Assembly (NCBI RefSeq): GCF_035918155.1
Contig: NZ_CP109327.1
Span: 5,084,001 to 5,148,000 of the forward strand
DNA from: Streptomyces sp. NBC_01591
Lineage (GTDB): Bacteria > Actinomycetota > Actinomycetes > Streptomycetales > Streptomycetaceae
DNA: 64,000 nucleotides
Direction: 5' to 3'
Shown here piece by piece: positions 10,561 through 19,567 of the stretch. The position numbers were made by a program, and so were the translations under genes. Positions within the stretch are counted from its first letter, which is position 1; each line of letters opens with the position of its first letter. Below the pieces are notes generated by a model. That model worked only from the letters and a program-made list of their open reading frames with translations, did not search any database and had not been told where the DNA came from.

Positions 10561-12555
10561 TCAGCCCGCCGTGCGCGGGATCCGCTTCTCCCAGGTGCGG
10601 TGGAAGACGACCTCGCCGCCGTCCTTGCAGACCACCTCGTTGGAGGTGATGAAGCCGGTGTCGTCCGCACTGATCTCGGAGCGTGTCTCGACCCGTACGT
10701 CCCACGCCATCTCCGGCCGGTGCAGCCGGATCGCCCAGTCGGAGCGGGTGCGTGCGGAGAGCGGGTCGTTCTCCTGGACGGTGTACGTCTCCAGGGCGTC
10801 CTCGGTGAATTCCAGGCCGTCCGGGTAGACGCGCGTGCCGCCGTAGCGCGGGTCGACCTCCAGTCGCCATTCGCCCTTGGCGACATCGCGGACCACCAAC
10901 CGCTCCGGGCGCTGTTCGTCGAGTGTCACCGGGTAGACCACGCCGAGCGGCTCCGACTGCTCCGGCTCCTCGAACCGGATCGCGGGCTCCTCGACGGGCC
11001 GGCGCACCGGCAGTTCGACCAGGCTGCCGTCGGCGTCCAGGGTGAAGCCCACCGACCCGGCCTGCGGCCAGATCCACGGCCAGTACGAGGAGGAGACCGC
11101 GAGCCTGATCCGGTGGCCGGGCGGGAAGGTGTGCCCGATCCCGTTCAGCTCGAAGGTCACGTCCTCGGTGCCGCCCACCGGCCAGTCCTCCGCGCGGTCG
11201 CGGCCGTTGCGGACGGAGAGGTTGAGCGCGCCCCGGGTGACCAGGGTGGAGGAGCCGTCCGGTGCGATGTCGCAGAGCCGGGCGATCGCCTGGCCGCGCG
11301 GCACGTCCATCCGGATGCGCAGCTTCACCCGGGGGCGGCCGAGGATCTCGATCGGGGCGCCCTCGACCGGGAACTCGAAGCAGACCGACTTGGCGTCCTC
11401 GTCGCGCTGGTCGGGCGGCAGGTCGGCGTCGTTGCCGAACGGGAAGAAGCGCCCGGCGTCCAGCCCCGTCTGCTGCGGTGAGTCGACGATCTGCGGGCCA
11501 CCCTGGAGGGCGTACGCGACCGGCGCGATGTTCGGGGACGGCCAGCTGTTCTCACCGACCCAGCGGCCCGGCAGCGTCTCGTACACCGTGGCGGGACGGT
11601 GCGACTCGCTGATCCAGGACCGCAGCAGCGGCTCGGACATGACGCCGGTGTCCTTGTCCTTCAGATGCTGGTCCCACCAGCGCAGCGTCTCCTGGAGGAA
11701 GCCGATCGACGGCCCCGGCGGCAGACCGCGGTCCGGGTACTGGTGCGACCACGGCCCGATCAGCCCACGGATCCGGTCCGGGTCGAGGTGCTCGACGAGC
11801 CGCAGGACGGTGTCGCGGTACGGGTCGTGCCAGCCGCCCACCGCGAGGACGTTCGCCCGGATGGCGGAGTAGTCCTCGCAGACGCTGCCGTGCTTCCAGT
11901 AGGCGTCGCGGGTCTGGTGCGCCAGCCAGGTGTGGATGAAGGGGTCCACCGCCTCCAGCCGCTTCAGCCACATGTCCTTCCAGCCGTCGCCGACATGTGC
12001 CGGGTCCGGCGGCCGGGAGACGAAGGCCAGCATGGTGGCCGCCCAGGCGTGCATGTCGACGGCGAGGACCGAACCGCCCATGTAGTGGACGTCGTTGTCG
12101 TAACGGTCGTCGGTCGAGCAGACGGTGACGATCGCCTTCAGCGGCTCGGGGGCCAGGGCCGCGATCTGGAGCGAGTTGAAGCCGCCCCACGAGATGCCGA
12201 ACATGCCGACCCGGCCGGAGCACCACTCCTGCTCGGCCAGCCAGTGGATGACGGCGACGCCGTCGGCCAGCTCCGTCGCGTCGTACTCGTCACCCGGAAG
12301 GCCCTCGCTGTTGCCGTGTCCGCGCACATCCACCCGGACGGAGGCGTAGCCGTGGCCCGCGTACCAGGGGTGGCGCTGCCAGTCCCGCGGCGCCGTCCAG
12401 TCGCTCAGCCGGTAGGGCAGGTATTCGAGGAGCGCGGGCACCGGCTCGTCGGTGATGGGCCGCCAGATCCGGGCGTACAGCTGGGTGCCGTCCGGCAGCG
12501 GGATGTAGACGTCCTCATGGGTCGTGTCGTACGGGAACGTGGTGCGGATGTGCAT
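10561..12555 (-). CDS. CocE/NonD-family hydrolase (X-Pro dipeptidyl-peptidase-like)
   Basis: 664 aa, an alpha/beta hydrolase of the CocE/X-Pro dipeptidyl-peptidase S15 group. The nucleophile elbow is GISWGGFN (GxSxGG). The N-terminal catalytic domain contains YLPYRLSDWTAPRD and VRVDVRGHGNSEGLPGDEY. The C-terminal jelly-roll domain (GHRIRLAVSSSYWPWIWP) is the XPP C-terminal beta domain. No signal peptide, so the site is cytoplasmic. It lies 9 bp downstream of a POT peptide transporter on the same strand, which supports a role in hydrolysing imported peptides or their amides or esters (inference). The exact substrate cannot be read from sequence. Confidence 0.88.
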   Translation of the reverse strand: MHIRTTFPYDTTHEDVYIPLPDGTQLYARIWRPITDEPVPALLEYLPYRLSDWTAPRDWQRHPWYAGHGYASVRVDVRGHGNSEGLPGDEYDATELADGVAVIHWLAEQEWCSGRVGMFGISWGGFNSLQIAALAPEPLKAIVTVCSTDDRYDNDVHYMGGSVLAVDMHAWAATMLAFVSRPPDPAHVGDGWKDMWLKRLEAVDPFIHTWLAHQTRDAYWKHGSVCEDYSAIRANVLAVGGWHDPYRDTVLRLVEHLDPDRIRGLIGPWSHQYPDRGLPPGPSIGFLQETLRWWDQHLKDKDTGVMSEPLLRSWISESHRPATVYETLPGRWVGENSWPSPNIAPVAYALQGGPQIVDSPQQTGLDAGRFFPFGNDADLPPDQRDEDAKSVCFEFPVEGAPIEILGRPRVKLRIRMDVPRGQAIARLCDIAPDGSSTLVTRGALNLSVRNGRDRAEDWPVGGTEDVTFELNGIGHTFPPGHRIRLAVSSSYWPWIWPQAGSVGFTLDADGSLVELPVRRPVEEPAIRFEEPEQSEPLGVVYPVTLDEQRPERLVVRDVAKGEWRLEVDPRYGGTRVYPDGLEFTEDALETYTVQENDPLSARTRSDWAIRLHRPEMAWDVRVETRSEISADDTGFITSNEVVCKDGGEVVFHRTWEKRIPRTAG

Positions 12556-12564
12556 GGCGGTACC

Positions 12565-14064
12565 TCAGTGGACGGGGTGCATGGTGCGCTTGAGCCAGGG
12601 TGCGGCGGCGATGACGGCCACACCGGCCACCACCGCGATCGCGCCATTGACACCGAAGTAGGCGGGGTTGGAGACCTCGCCGTACAGCTTCACGACTTGG
12701 GCCTGGATGCCGTTGGCGAGGGCCAGCGAGAGGAACCAGAGCGCCATCGTCTGGCTGGCGAACGCCTTGGGGGCGAGCTTGGTGGTCGCGGACATGCCGG
12801 AGGTCTCCAGCAGGATGTCGCCGAGGCCGAGCAGCAGGTACGAGCCGACGATCCACCAGGCGGCCATCCTGTAGGTGTCGCCGGAGTGCCCGGAGGTCGG
12901 CAGCACCATCAGCAGGAAGGACAGTCCGCCGAGGATCACCCCGATCGCGATCTTGTTGGAGGCGTGCGGCTGACGCGGCCCCATCCGGGCCCAGACGGCG
13001 GCGACCACCGGGGCGAGCGCGACCTCGAAGGCGCCGAGCGCGGAGGCGTACCAGCTCGCCGGGAAGTGGAAGCCGAAGATCTCGGTGCGGGCGTTGGTCG
13101 ACGCGAGCAGCATCATCGTCGAGTACGCCTGGAAGAGGATGAAGTTGAAGACGACGGAGGCCAGGAACAGCACCACGTACGGGCGCAGCCTGCCGCGTTC
13201 CTCCGGGGTGACCCGCGGGCTGCGGAACATCACCACGAAGTAGACGACCGGTGCGATCACCGAGATCAGGGTGAGCAGGTCGACGAAGCGGTCCATGGTC
13301 AGCCAGCCCGCCAGGGAGAGCGCGGTGGCGACGGCGGCGACCACGACGACGCCGGCGACGATCAGCCGAATGGCGCGGCGCATGGGTGCCGGTGCCAGTG
13401 CGAATTCGGCGCCGTGCTTTCGCCCGGCCAGGTGACGCCGGCCCAGGACGTACTGGATCAGGCCGAGGGTCATGCCGAAGGCGGCGGCCGAGAAGCCCCA
13501 GTGCCAGCTCGCGTGGTCCCCGAGCCAGCCGGTGACCAGCGGGCCGAGGAACGCCCCGATGTTGATGCCCATGTAGTAGAGGGCGAAGCCGGCGTCGCGG
13601 CGCTCATCGTCGGTGCGGTAGAGCTTGCCGACCATGGTCGCCGCATTGGGCTTGAGCAGACCGGTTCCGGCGCTGATCAGACCGAGGCCGACCCACGTCA
13701 TGGTGTCGGTGGGCACCGCCATGGCGTAATGCCCGCAGGCGATGAGGATTCCGCCGTACAGGACGGCGCGGTACGAGCCGAGGATCCGGTCGGCCAGCCA
13801 GCCGCCGGCGACGGAGACCAGGTAGACGAGGGTGCCGTAGGCGGCCGAGACGGAGGCCGCGGTGCCCGCCTCCATGCCCATGCCGCCGTGGGCGACGGTG
13901 TCGGCGAAGTAGAGGACCAGGATCGCCTGCATGCCCAGGAACGAGAACCGTTCCCAGACCTCCAGGCCGGACAGGGTCATCAGCCCTCGTGGCTGGCCGA
14001 AAAAGGCATGGTCGTCTTCGGGGGGCGGCTGACTCGGTTCGGTGTCGGTGGCCGTGTGGGACAA
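12565..14064 (-). CDS. POT/PTR2-family peptide MFS transporter
   Basis: 499 aa with 12-14 membrane helices, a proton-coupled di/tripeptide symporter. The PTR2 signatures are visible: EVWERFSFLGMQAILVLYFA near residue 35 (ExxERF motif) and GGWLADRILGSYRAVLYGG followed by GH, then GLLKPNAATMVGKLY and GINIGAFLGP. I chose the TTG at 14064 because an AGGAG stands 8 bp upstream; no homologous sequence precedes it, although the frame stays open to 14733. It is first in a two-gene operon with the CocE-type hydrolase and is divergent from the polyprenyl synthase gene. Confidence 0.92.
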   Translation of the reverse strand: MSHTATDTEPSQPPPEDDHAFFGQPRGLMTLSGLEVWERFSFLGMQAILVLYFADTVAHGGMGMEAGTAASVSAAYGTLVYLVSVAGGWLADRILGSYRAVLYGGILIACGHYAMAVPTDTMTWVGLGLISAGTGLLKPNAATMVGKLYRTDDERRDAGFALYYMGINIGAFLGPLVTGWLGDHASWHWGFSAAAFGMTLGLIQYVLGRRHLAGRKHGAEFALAPAPMRRAIRLIVAGVVVVAAVATALSLAGWLTMDRFVDLLTLISVIAPVVYFVVMFRSPRVTPEERGRLRPYVVLFLASVVFNFILFQAYSTMMLLASTNARTEIFGFHFPASWYASALGAFEVALAPVVAAVWARMGPRQPHASNKIAIGVILGGLSFLLMVLPTSGHSGDTYRMAAWWIVGSYLLLGLGDILLETSGMSATTKLAPKAFASQTMALWFLSLALANGIQAQVVKLYGEVSNPAYFGVNGAIAVVAGVAVIAAAPWLKRTMHPVH

Positions 14065-14220
14065 AGGGAGAACTCCTGATCGTATGAGCTGATCCCGAAC
14101 ATACCGGCGGTGGCGGGAAGGCGCCCATGGTGATCCAAAGGGGACCGGATACGCTGAGTTGAGTGATGACAGCGACACATCGACATTCCGTGTGATCGTC
14201 AGCAGACAGGAGATCCCCTC

Positions 14221-15231
14221 GTGACCGTCGTCGGGCCGTTCGGGCTGAGCGTGCGGGACCAGGCACTTGAGGCCGATGTCCAGGCCGGGTTGGCTGCTGT
14301 CGAGTCCGGGCTGCTCGATGCCACCAAGAGCGGCGTGCCCTTCATCACGGAGGCCGCGCAGCATCTCGTACGCGCCGGGGGCAAGCGTTTCCGGCCGCTG
14401 CTGGCGATGCTGGCCGCCCAGTTCGGTGACCCGGACGCGCCGGGCGTCGTGCCTGCGGCCGTCGTCGTCGAGCTGACGCATCTCGCGACGCTCTACCACG
14501 ACGACGTGATGGACGAGGCGGACGTGCGCCGCGGCGTGGACAGCGCCAACAGCCGCTGGGGCAACTCGGTGGCCGTGCTGACCGGCGACTTCCTCTTCGC
14601 CCGCGCCTCGCACATACTGGCCGACCTCGGCCCGGAGGCCGTACGCATCCAGGCGGAGGCGTTCGAGCGGCTGGTCACCGGCCAGATCCTGGAGACCGCG
14701 GGGCCGGGCGACGGCCGCGACCCGGTCGAGCACTACCTGGAAGTGATGCGCGGCAAGACCGGCTCACTGATCGCGGTGGCCTGCCGGTTCGGCGCGATGA
14801 TGGCCGGTGCGGACGAGTCCGCGGTCGACATCCTCACCCAGTACGGGGAGCGGCTCGGCGTCGCCTTCCAGCTCGCCGACGACGTACTCGACATCGCGTC
14901 CGACTCCCACGAGTCCGGCAAGACCCCGGGCACCGACCTGCGCGAGGGCATCCCGACGCTCCCCGTGCTCCACCTGCGGGCGCAGGCGGCGGCCGACGGG
15001 AAGCCGGACGACCTGGAGCTCGTCGAGCTGCTCGACGGCGACCTCAGCGACGACGCCCGGCACGCCGAGGCGCTGCGCAGGCTGCGCGCCCACCCTGCGC
15101 TGGAGCAGGCCAAGCGGGACACCGTCCGGTACGCGGAGGCGGCGCGCGCGACGCTGACGCCGCTGCCCGAGGGCTACGCGAAGTCGGCGCTGCGCGAGCT
15201 GTGCGACGCGGTGGTGCACCGCGCGGGCTGA
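14221..15231 (+). CDS. trans-polyprenyl diphosphate synthase
   Basis: 336 aa, a class I E-type isoprenyl diphosphate synthase. The first Asp-rich motif is DDVMD (residues 94-98), preceded by HLATLYH, and the second is DDVLD (220-224) in FQLADDVLDIASD. GGKRFRP at 53-59 binds isopentenyl diphosphate. Small residues just before the first DDxxD, and proximity to nuo genes in a menaquinone-using genus, suggest a long-chain (hepta- to nona-prenyl) synthase for the menaquinone side chain; chain length is inferred. GTG start with AGGAG 8-12 bp upstream. Transcribed alone and divergent from the peptide transporter. Confidence 0.93.
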   Translation: MTVVGPFGLSVRDQALEADVQAGLAAVESGLLDATKSGVPFITEAAQHLVRAGGKRFRPLLAMLAAQFGDPDAPGVVPAAVVVELTHLATLYHDDVMDEADVRRGVDSANSRWGNSVAVLTGDFLFARASHILADLGPEAVRIQAEAFERLVTGQILETAGPGDGRDPVEHYLEVMRGKTGSLIAVACRFGAMMAGADESAVDILTQYGERLGVAFQLADDVLDIASDSHESGKTPGTDLREGIPTLPVLHLRAQAAADGKPDDLELVELLDGDLSDDARHAEALRRLRAHPALEQAKRDTVRYAEAARATLTPLPEGYAKSALRELCDAVVHRAG

Positions 15232-15347
15232 GCGCCCGTCCGAGCCGCCGTCGTGGCGTCCCCTACTGGACGGGGGAGGAACCGCCGTGCGGTGTCATAC
15301 CGAAGAGGTAGGCGGAGTTGCTCCCGCGGGCTGACGCTTCCGCGCCG

Positions 15348-15390
15348 CCGGTTTGGTCAGATGGAGAACAACCACTCCTGACCAAACCGG
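15348..15390. promoter_or_regulatory. long-spaced inverted repeat upstream of the LolA-like gene
   Basis: CCGGTTTGGTCA (15348-15359) is repeated exactly inverted (15379-15390) with a 19-nt spacer, 70 bp before the LolA-like start codon. It could be a regulator operator or a 5'-UTR hairpin. No known consensus was recognised. Confidence 0.45.
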
Positions 15391-15460
15391 GTGAGAATGG
15401 CGGCGCGGAGTGGACGAGTGCAACCGGACGGAAGCCGCCGACCACGGAGGTAGGGCACAG

Positions 15461-16732
15461 ATGGCACCGAACGACAGTGCAGAGACCAACGGCGGGACCA
15501 GGGGCACCGCCGCCGGCCGCCGCAAGGCGGCGCGCTACATCGTCCCGGTCGCGGTGGCGGGAGTGGCGGCCGCGACGATCGGGCTCGTCCCGGCGCTCGC
15601 GAGCTCCGGCGACCCCGATCTGCCGAAGATCAGCGCACAGGAACTCATCGAGAAGATCGCCGCTTCGGACGCCGAGCAGCTCTCCGGCACGGTGAAGATC
15701 ACCACGGACCTCGGCATCCCGTCGCTCGGCGGACTGGCCGAATCCTTCGCCCCGGGCGGCGCGGGCGGTGCGGGCGGCAAGGGCGGTTCGAGCGCCGACC
15801 CGCAGGAGCGGATGACGGAGCTGGCGTCCGGCACGCACACCCTCCGGGTGGCCGCCGACGGCCCCGACAAGCAGCGGCTTTCGATCCTGGACAACACGTC
15901 CGAGTACAGCCTGATCCGCAAGGGCGATCAGGTCTGGGCCTACGACAGCAAGTCCGACGAGGCGTACCACGCCACCGAGGACCGGGCCGGCAAGGACGCC
16001 GGGAAGGACGCCGGGAAGAAGTCCGGGCACCCGGTTCCCGAGGGCGTGCCCACCACCCCGAAGGCACTCGCCGAGCAGGTGCTCGAGGCCGCCGGCCCCA
16101 CCACGTCGGTGACGGTCGACGGCACCGCGCAGGTCGCCGGGCGCGACGCGTACAAGCTGGTCGTCAAGCCGAAGCAGAGCGGTTCCACGATCGGCTCGGT
16201 CACGGTCGCGGTCGACGCGGAGAACGGCGTGCCGCTGAAGTTCACGCTGCTCCCGAGCAGCGGCGGCAAGGCCATCGTCGACGCCGGATTCACCAAGGTC
16301 GACTTCTCGAAGCCGGACGCCTCCTCGTTCACCTTCACCCCGCCCAAGGGCACCGAGGTGACCGAGGCCGACGACGCGAAGGCGCAGCACGAGGCGGACA
16401 AGGGCCTCGGCGACCTGATCCCGGGCGCCGAGGGGCTGGGCGCCGGGGACCAGGGCGCCAAGAACACGAAGGTCATCGGCGAGGGCTGGAACGCGATCGC
16501 CGAGATCACGACCCCGGGCTCCACCGGGCTTCCCTCGAAGGCGTCGGGCGACGTCCCGGCCGAGGCCCAGCAGTTCCTGGACGCGCTGGGCGACAAGGTC
16601 ACCGGCAAGTTCGGCTCGGGCACGGTCTTCAAGACCCGCCTGGTCAACGCCCTGATGACGGACGACGGCAAGGTGTACGTCGGCGCGGTCACCAAGGACG
16701 CGCTGGTCCAGGCGGCGAACAACGCCTCCTGA
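15461..16732 (+). CDS. secreted LolA/RseB-like (DUF2092-type) protein
   Basis: 423 aa. After a basic N-terminus (GRRKAARY) comes a hydrophobic export segment, residues 26-47, ending ALA-SS, consistent with a Sec signal peptide or membrane anchor; there is no lipobox Cys. The body begins ISAQELIEKIAASDAEQLSGTV and shows the repeating beta pattern of the LolA/RseB half-barrel (HTLRVAADGPDKQRLSI, SVTVDGTAQVAGRDAYKLVV), a lipid-binding fold. It therefore probably binds a lipidic ligand outside the membrane. ATG start with GGAGG 10 bp upstream. An inverted repeat lies upstream and a strong terminator downstream. The following ABC exporter genes may act with it, but the terminator makes them a separate unit. 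Confidence 0.82.
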   Translation: MAPNDSAETNGGTRGTAAGRRKAARYIVPVAVAGVAAATIGLVPALASSGDPDLPKISAQELIEKIAASDAEQLSGTVKITTDLGIPSLGGLAESFAPGGAGGAGGKGGSSADPQERMTELASGTHTLRVAADGPDKQRLSILDNTSEYSLIRKGDQVWAYDSKSDEAYHATEDRAGKDAGKDAGKKSGHPVPEGVPTTPKALAEQVLEAAGPTTSVTVDGTAQVAGRDAYKLVVKPKQSGSTIGSVTVAVDAENGVPLKFTLLPSSGGKAIVDAGFTKVDFSKPDASSFTFTPPKGTEVTEADDAKAQHEADKGLGDLIPGAEGLGAGDQGAKNTKVIGEGWNAIAEITTPGSTGLPSKASGDVPAEAQQFLDALGDKVTGKFGSGTVFKTRLVNALMTDDGKVYVGAVTKDALVQAANNAS

Positions 16733-16767
16733 CACCGGGACACGCCCGCGCGTCCCGAACCGCTCAC

Positions 16768-16800
16768 CCGCCCCGCCGTACGCTCCGTACGGCGGGGCGG
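16768..16800 (+). terminator. terminator after the LolA-like gene
   Basis: Perfect 15-bp stem (16768-16782 with 16786-16800) around a CTC loop, 35 bp after the stop codon. It has no U-tract, as is common in this GC range. Confidence 0.85.
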
Positions 16801-16853
16801 TCCGCCATCGCCTGTCCGGCGGACGGGCCCTGCCCGACCCATGGGGAGTACGC

Positions 16854-17837
16854 ATGACAGAGTCCGGGACCGTCATCGAACCGACGGCGGTCACCGAGCC
16901 GGGAGCCGTGATCGAGACCCGGGGCCTGACCAAGCGGTACCGCGGCGGCCAGCTCGCCGTCGACGGCCTCGACCTCAGCGTCCCCGGCGGCAGCATCTTC
17001 GGATTCCTCGGCCCCAACGGCTCGGGCAAGACCACCACCATCCGGATGCTGATGGGCCTGATCGACCCGACCTCCGGCACCGCGCGGCTCCTGGGCCACC
17101 CCATGCCGGGCGCCGCCCGCACCGTGCTCCCGCAGGTCGGCGCGCTGATCGAAGGGCCCGCGCTGTACGGCTTCCTGAGCGGCCGGGACAATCTGCTGCG
17201 GTACGACTCCGCCGACCCGACCGCCGATCCGCGTACCCGCCGCTCCCGGGTGGACCAGGCCCTGGACCGGGCCGGACTGGCCGCGGCGGCCGGAAAGAAG
17301 GCCAAGGCGTACTCGCTCGGCATGAAGCAGCGCCTCGGTCTCGCCGCCGCCCTGCTCCAGCCGCGCCGCCTGCTCGTCCTCGACGAGCCGACCAACGGCC
17401 TGGACCCGCAGGGCATGCGGGAGATCCGCACCCTGGTCAGGGAACTGGCGGCGGACGGCACCACCGTCTTCCTCTCCTCGCACCTCCTCGACGAGATCGA
17501 GCAGGTCTGCACGCATGCCGCGGTGATGGCCAGGGGCCGGCTGATCACCCAGGGCCCGGTCGCGGAACTGGCGGCGGGTGCCCGCGGCCGGCTGTCCGTC
17601 ACCACCCCCGACCCGGGGGAGGCCGCCCGGGTCCTCAAGGAGCTGGGCGTCACCGGGATCGCGGTCGACGGCGACCGGGTGAGCGCCGAGGCCCCGCCCG
17701 GCGATGTCGAACTCGCCGACCTCAGCGCGGCGCTGGTGCACGCCGGCGTACGCCTGAGGTCCTTCGGCGTCGAACGGGCCTCGCTGGAGGACGCCTTTGT
17801 CGCACTCACCGGAGAGGGTTTCGATGTCGCAGGCTGA
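16854..17837 (+). CDS. ABC transporter ATP-binding protein
   Basis: 327 aa. Walker A is GPNGSGKTT at about residues 53-61. The signature region YSLGMKQRLGLAAALL and Walker B LLVLDEPTNGLDPQG follow, with switch His in FLSSHLLDEIE. The C-terminal 90 residues are the regulatory extension found in drug and bacteriocin-type exporters (DrrA/CcmA class). The cognate permease starts 14 bp before this stop in another frame, so the two are coupled. Substrate unknown: an exporter of a lipid, antibiotic or similar molecule is plausible. Confidence 0.92.
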   Translation: MTESGTVIEPTAVTEPGAVIETRGLTKRYRGGQLAVDGLDLSVPGGSIFGFLGPNGSGKTTTIRMLMGLIDPTSGTARLLGHPMPGAARTVLPQVGALIEGPALYGFLSGRDNLLRYDSADPTADPRTRRSRVDQALDRAGLAAAAGKKAKAYSLGMKQRLGLAAALLQPRRLLVLDEPTNGLDPQGMREIRTLVRELAADGTTVFLSSHLLDEIEQVCTHAAVMARGRLITQGPVAELAAGARGRLSVTTPDPGEAARVLKELGVTGIAVDGDRVSAEAPPGDVELADLSAALVHAGVRLRSFGVERASLEDAFVALTGEGFDVAG

Positions 17838-18711
17838 AGCCGCAGTAGCCGGGGCGGGAAGGGCGCCGAGCCCGCTGTGGACCTTCGGGATCCTCCGCTC
17901 CGAACTGACCACCACACTCCGCCGCGGGCGCACCCTCGCACTGCTCGGGGTGCTGGCCGCCGTGCCCGTGCTGATCGGCATCGCGGTGCGGATCGAGACG
18001 AACGACGGCTCCTCGCCCGGACCGGGCGGCGGCGGGGGAGGCCCGGCGTTCCTCTCCCAGATCACCAACAACGGACTCTTCCTGGTCTTCGCCGCCCTCG
18101 CCGTGACGCTCCCGGTCTTCCTGCCGATGGCCGTCGGGGTCATCGCGGGCGACTCCGTCGCGGGCGAGGCGAACGCGGGAACGCTGCGCTATCTGCTGGT
18201 CGCCCCGGCGGGACGGACCAGGCTGCTGCTGACGAAGTACGCCTCGGTGCTGGTGTTCTGCCTGGTCGCGACCCTGGTCGTGGCCCTCTCCGCGCTCGTC
18301 GTGGGTTCGCTGCTCTTCCCCGTCGGCGAGGTCACGACCATCTCCGGAACACGGATCGGCTTCGGCGAGGGGCTGTTGCGGGCCGGGCTGATCGCGGTGG
18401 TGGTCGCGGCGTCGCTGATCGGGTTCGCGGCGATCGGCCTGTTCATCTCGACCCTCACCGGCAGCGGCATCGCGGCCATGGCCGCCACCGTCGGACTGCT
18501 GATCACCGTACAGATCGTGGACGGCATCCCTCAGTTGAGCGGGATGCACCCGTATCTCTTCCCGCACTACTGGATGTCGTACGCGGACCTGTTGCGCGCC
18601 CCCGTCTACTGGGACGAAGTGGTCAAGAACCTGGGGCTTCAGGGCTTGTACGCGGCGGTGTTCGGCTCGGCGGCCTGGGCCCGTTTCACGGCGAAGGACA
18701 TCACCGCCTGA
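17824..18711 (+). CDS. ABC transporter permease (ABC-2 type)
   Basis: 295 aa with six hydrophobic helices: about residues 37-52, 85-115, 145-175, 195-225, 230-245 and 270-290. The segment VIAGDSVAGEANAGTLRYLLVAPAGRT in the first cytoplasmic loop is the characteristic EAA-like region of NatB/ABC-2 permeases (elements GDSVAGE and GTLRYLL). The ATG at 17824 overlaps the end of the ATPase gene by 14 bp. An upstream in-frame start at 17797 would lengthen the overlap and is less likely. It forms the membrane half of the exporter with the preceding ATPase. Confidence 0.9.
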   Translation: MSQAEAAVAGAGRAPSPLWTFGILRSELTTTLRRGRTLALLGVLAAVPVLIGIAVRIETNDGSSPGPGGGGGGPAFLSQITNNGLFLVFAALAVTLPVFLPMAVGVIAGDSVAGEANAGTLRYLLVAPAGRTRLLLTKYASVLVFCLVATLVVALSALVVGSLLFPVGEVTTISGTRIGFGEGLLRAGLIAVVVAASLIGFAAIGLFISTLTGSGIAAMAATVGLLITVQIVDGIPQLSGMHPYLFPHYWMSYADLLRAPVYWDEVVKNLGLQGLYAAVFGSAAWARFTAKDITA

Positions 18712-18911
18712 CGCACGGGGTGCAACGCCCCACTCGCGCCGTCGGCCGGGCGAGCCGTCCCCCGATCGGCTCGTCGCGGCACGAACGGCACGAACGGTGC
18801 GAATTTACAGAACGACACGACACGGCACGTTCCGTTTCCGCCTGGTTATTGTTCGATCTCTGGCGACAGGCTGTCAACAAGAGCCGGTTCGAGCACGCTT
18901 ATGCTCACCGA

Positions 18912-19505
18912 ATGATCACATCGCCGAGTTCACTGCGCCGCAGCGAGAGATCACGGAGGGCGACCCTGGAGGCCGCTCTCGAACTGTGCACGGAGAAGGG
19001 GTACGGCCGCGTCACCGTCGAGGCCATCGCGGCCAGAGCGGGCGTCAGCAAGAAGACGATCTACCGCTGGTGGCCGTCAAAGAGCGCGGTGATCCTGGAG
19101 GCCTTCACCGACGCGCTGGTCGGCACGACGCCGTTCGCCGACACCGGCGACATCGTCGCCGATCTGCGGACCAATCTGGCGGGCGCGGTGAAGCTCATCA
19201 ACACGCCGCCCTTCGGCCCCGCGTTCGCCGGGATCCTCTCCGAGATGCACCACGACGTCGCACTCGCGCAGACCGTCCGGGCGAAGCTGGTCGACCCCCG
19301 CTTCGAGCAGGCGGTCGCCCGCCTGCGCCGGGCCCAGGAACAGGGCCAGATCCTGCCGGACGCCGATCTTCCGCTGGCCGTGGAGATGCTGTACGGCCCG
19401 ATGTACTACCGCCATGTCCTGCGCAAGCCGATACAGGACGAGGAAGAGATCGCGGCACTGGTCGCGCATGTGCTGCGGGCGATAGGAGTGCCGCCGGAGC
19501 CGTGA
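18912..19505 (+). CDS. TetR-family transcriptional regulator
   Basis: 197 aa. The N-terminal helix-turn-helix has the TetR pattern: ATLEAALELCTEKGYGRVTV, then EAIAARAGVSKKTIYRWWPS at about residues 36-55. The C-terminal ligand domain resembles the TetR_C_16/AcrR-like group. ATG start chosen because the HTH lies at the normal distance; the long open frame upstream has no matching sequence. It is 200 bp downstream of the ABC permease on the same strand, so it may control that exporter, but no palindrome linking the two was found. Confidence 0.9.
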   Translation: MITSPSSLRRSERSRRATLEAALELCTEKGYGRVTVEAIAARAGVSKKTIYRWWPSKSAVILEAFTDALVGTTPFADTGDIVADLRTNLAGAVKLINTPPFGPAFAGILSEMHHDVALAQTVRAKLVDPRFEQAVARLRRAQEQGQILPDADLPLAVEMLYGPMYYRHVLRKPIQDEEEIAALVAHVLRAIGVPPEP

Positions 19506-19567
19506 GGACCGGGCGGGACGTGCCAGGGCCGGGCCGACTGTCAGACGGCCGTGCGAGCATGCGACGC

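Noticed and set aside
14065..14733. N-terminal extension of the POT transporter up to 14733
   Set aside because: That part is antisense to the polyprenyl synthase gene; PTR2 homology starts just after the TTG with a good ribosome binding site.
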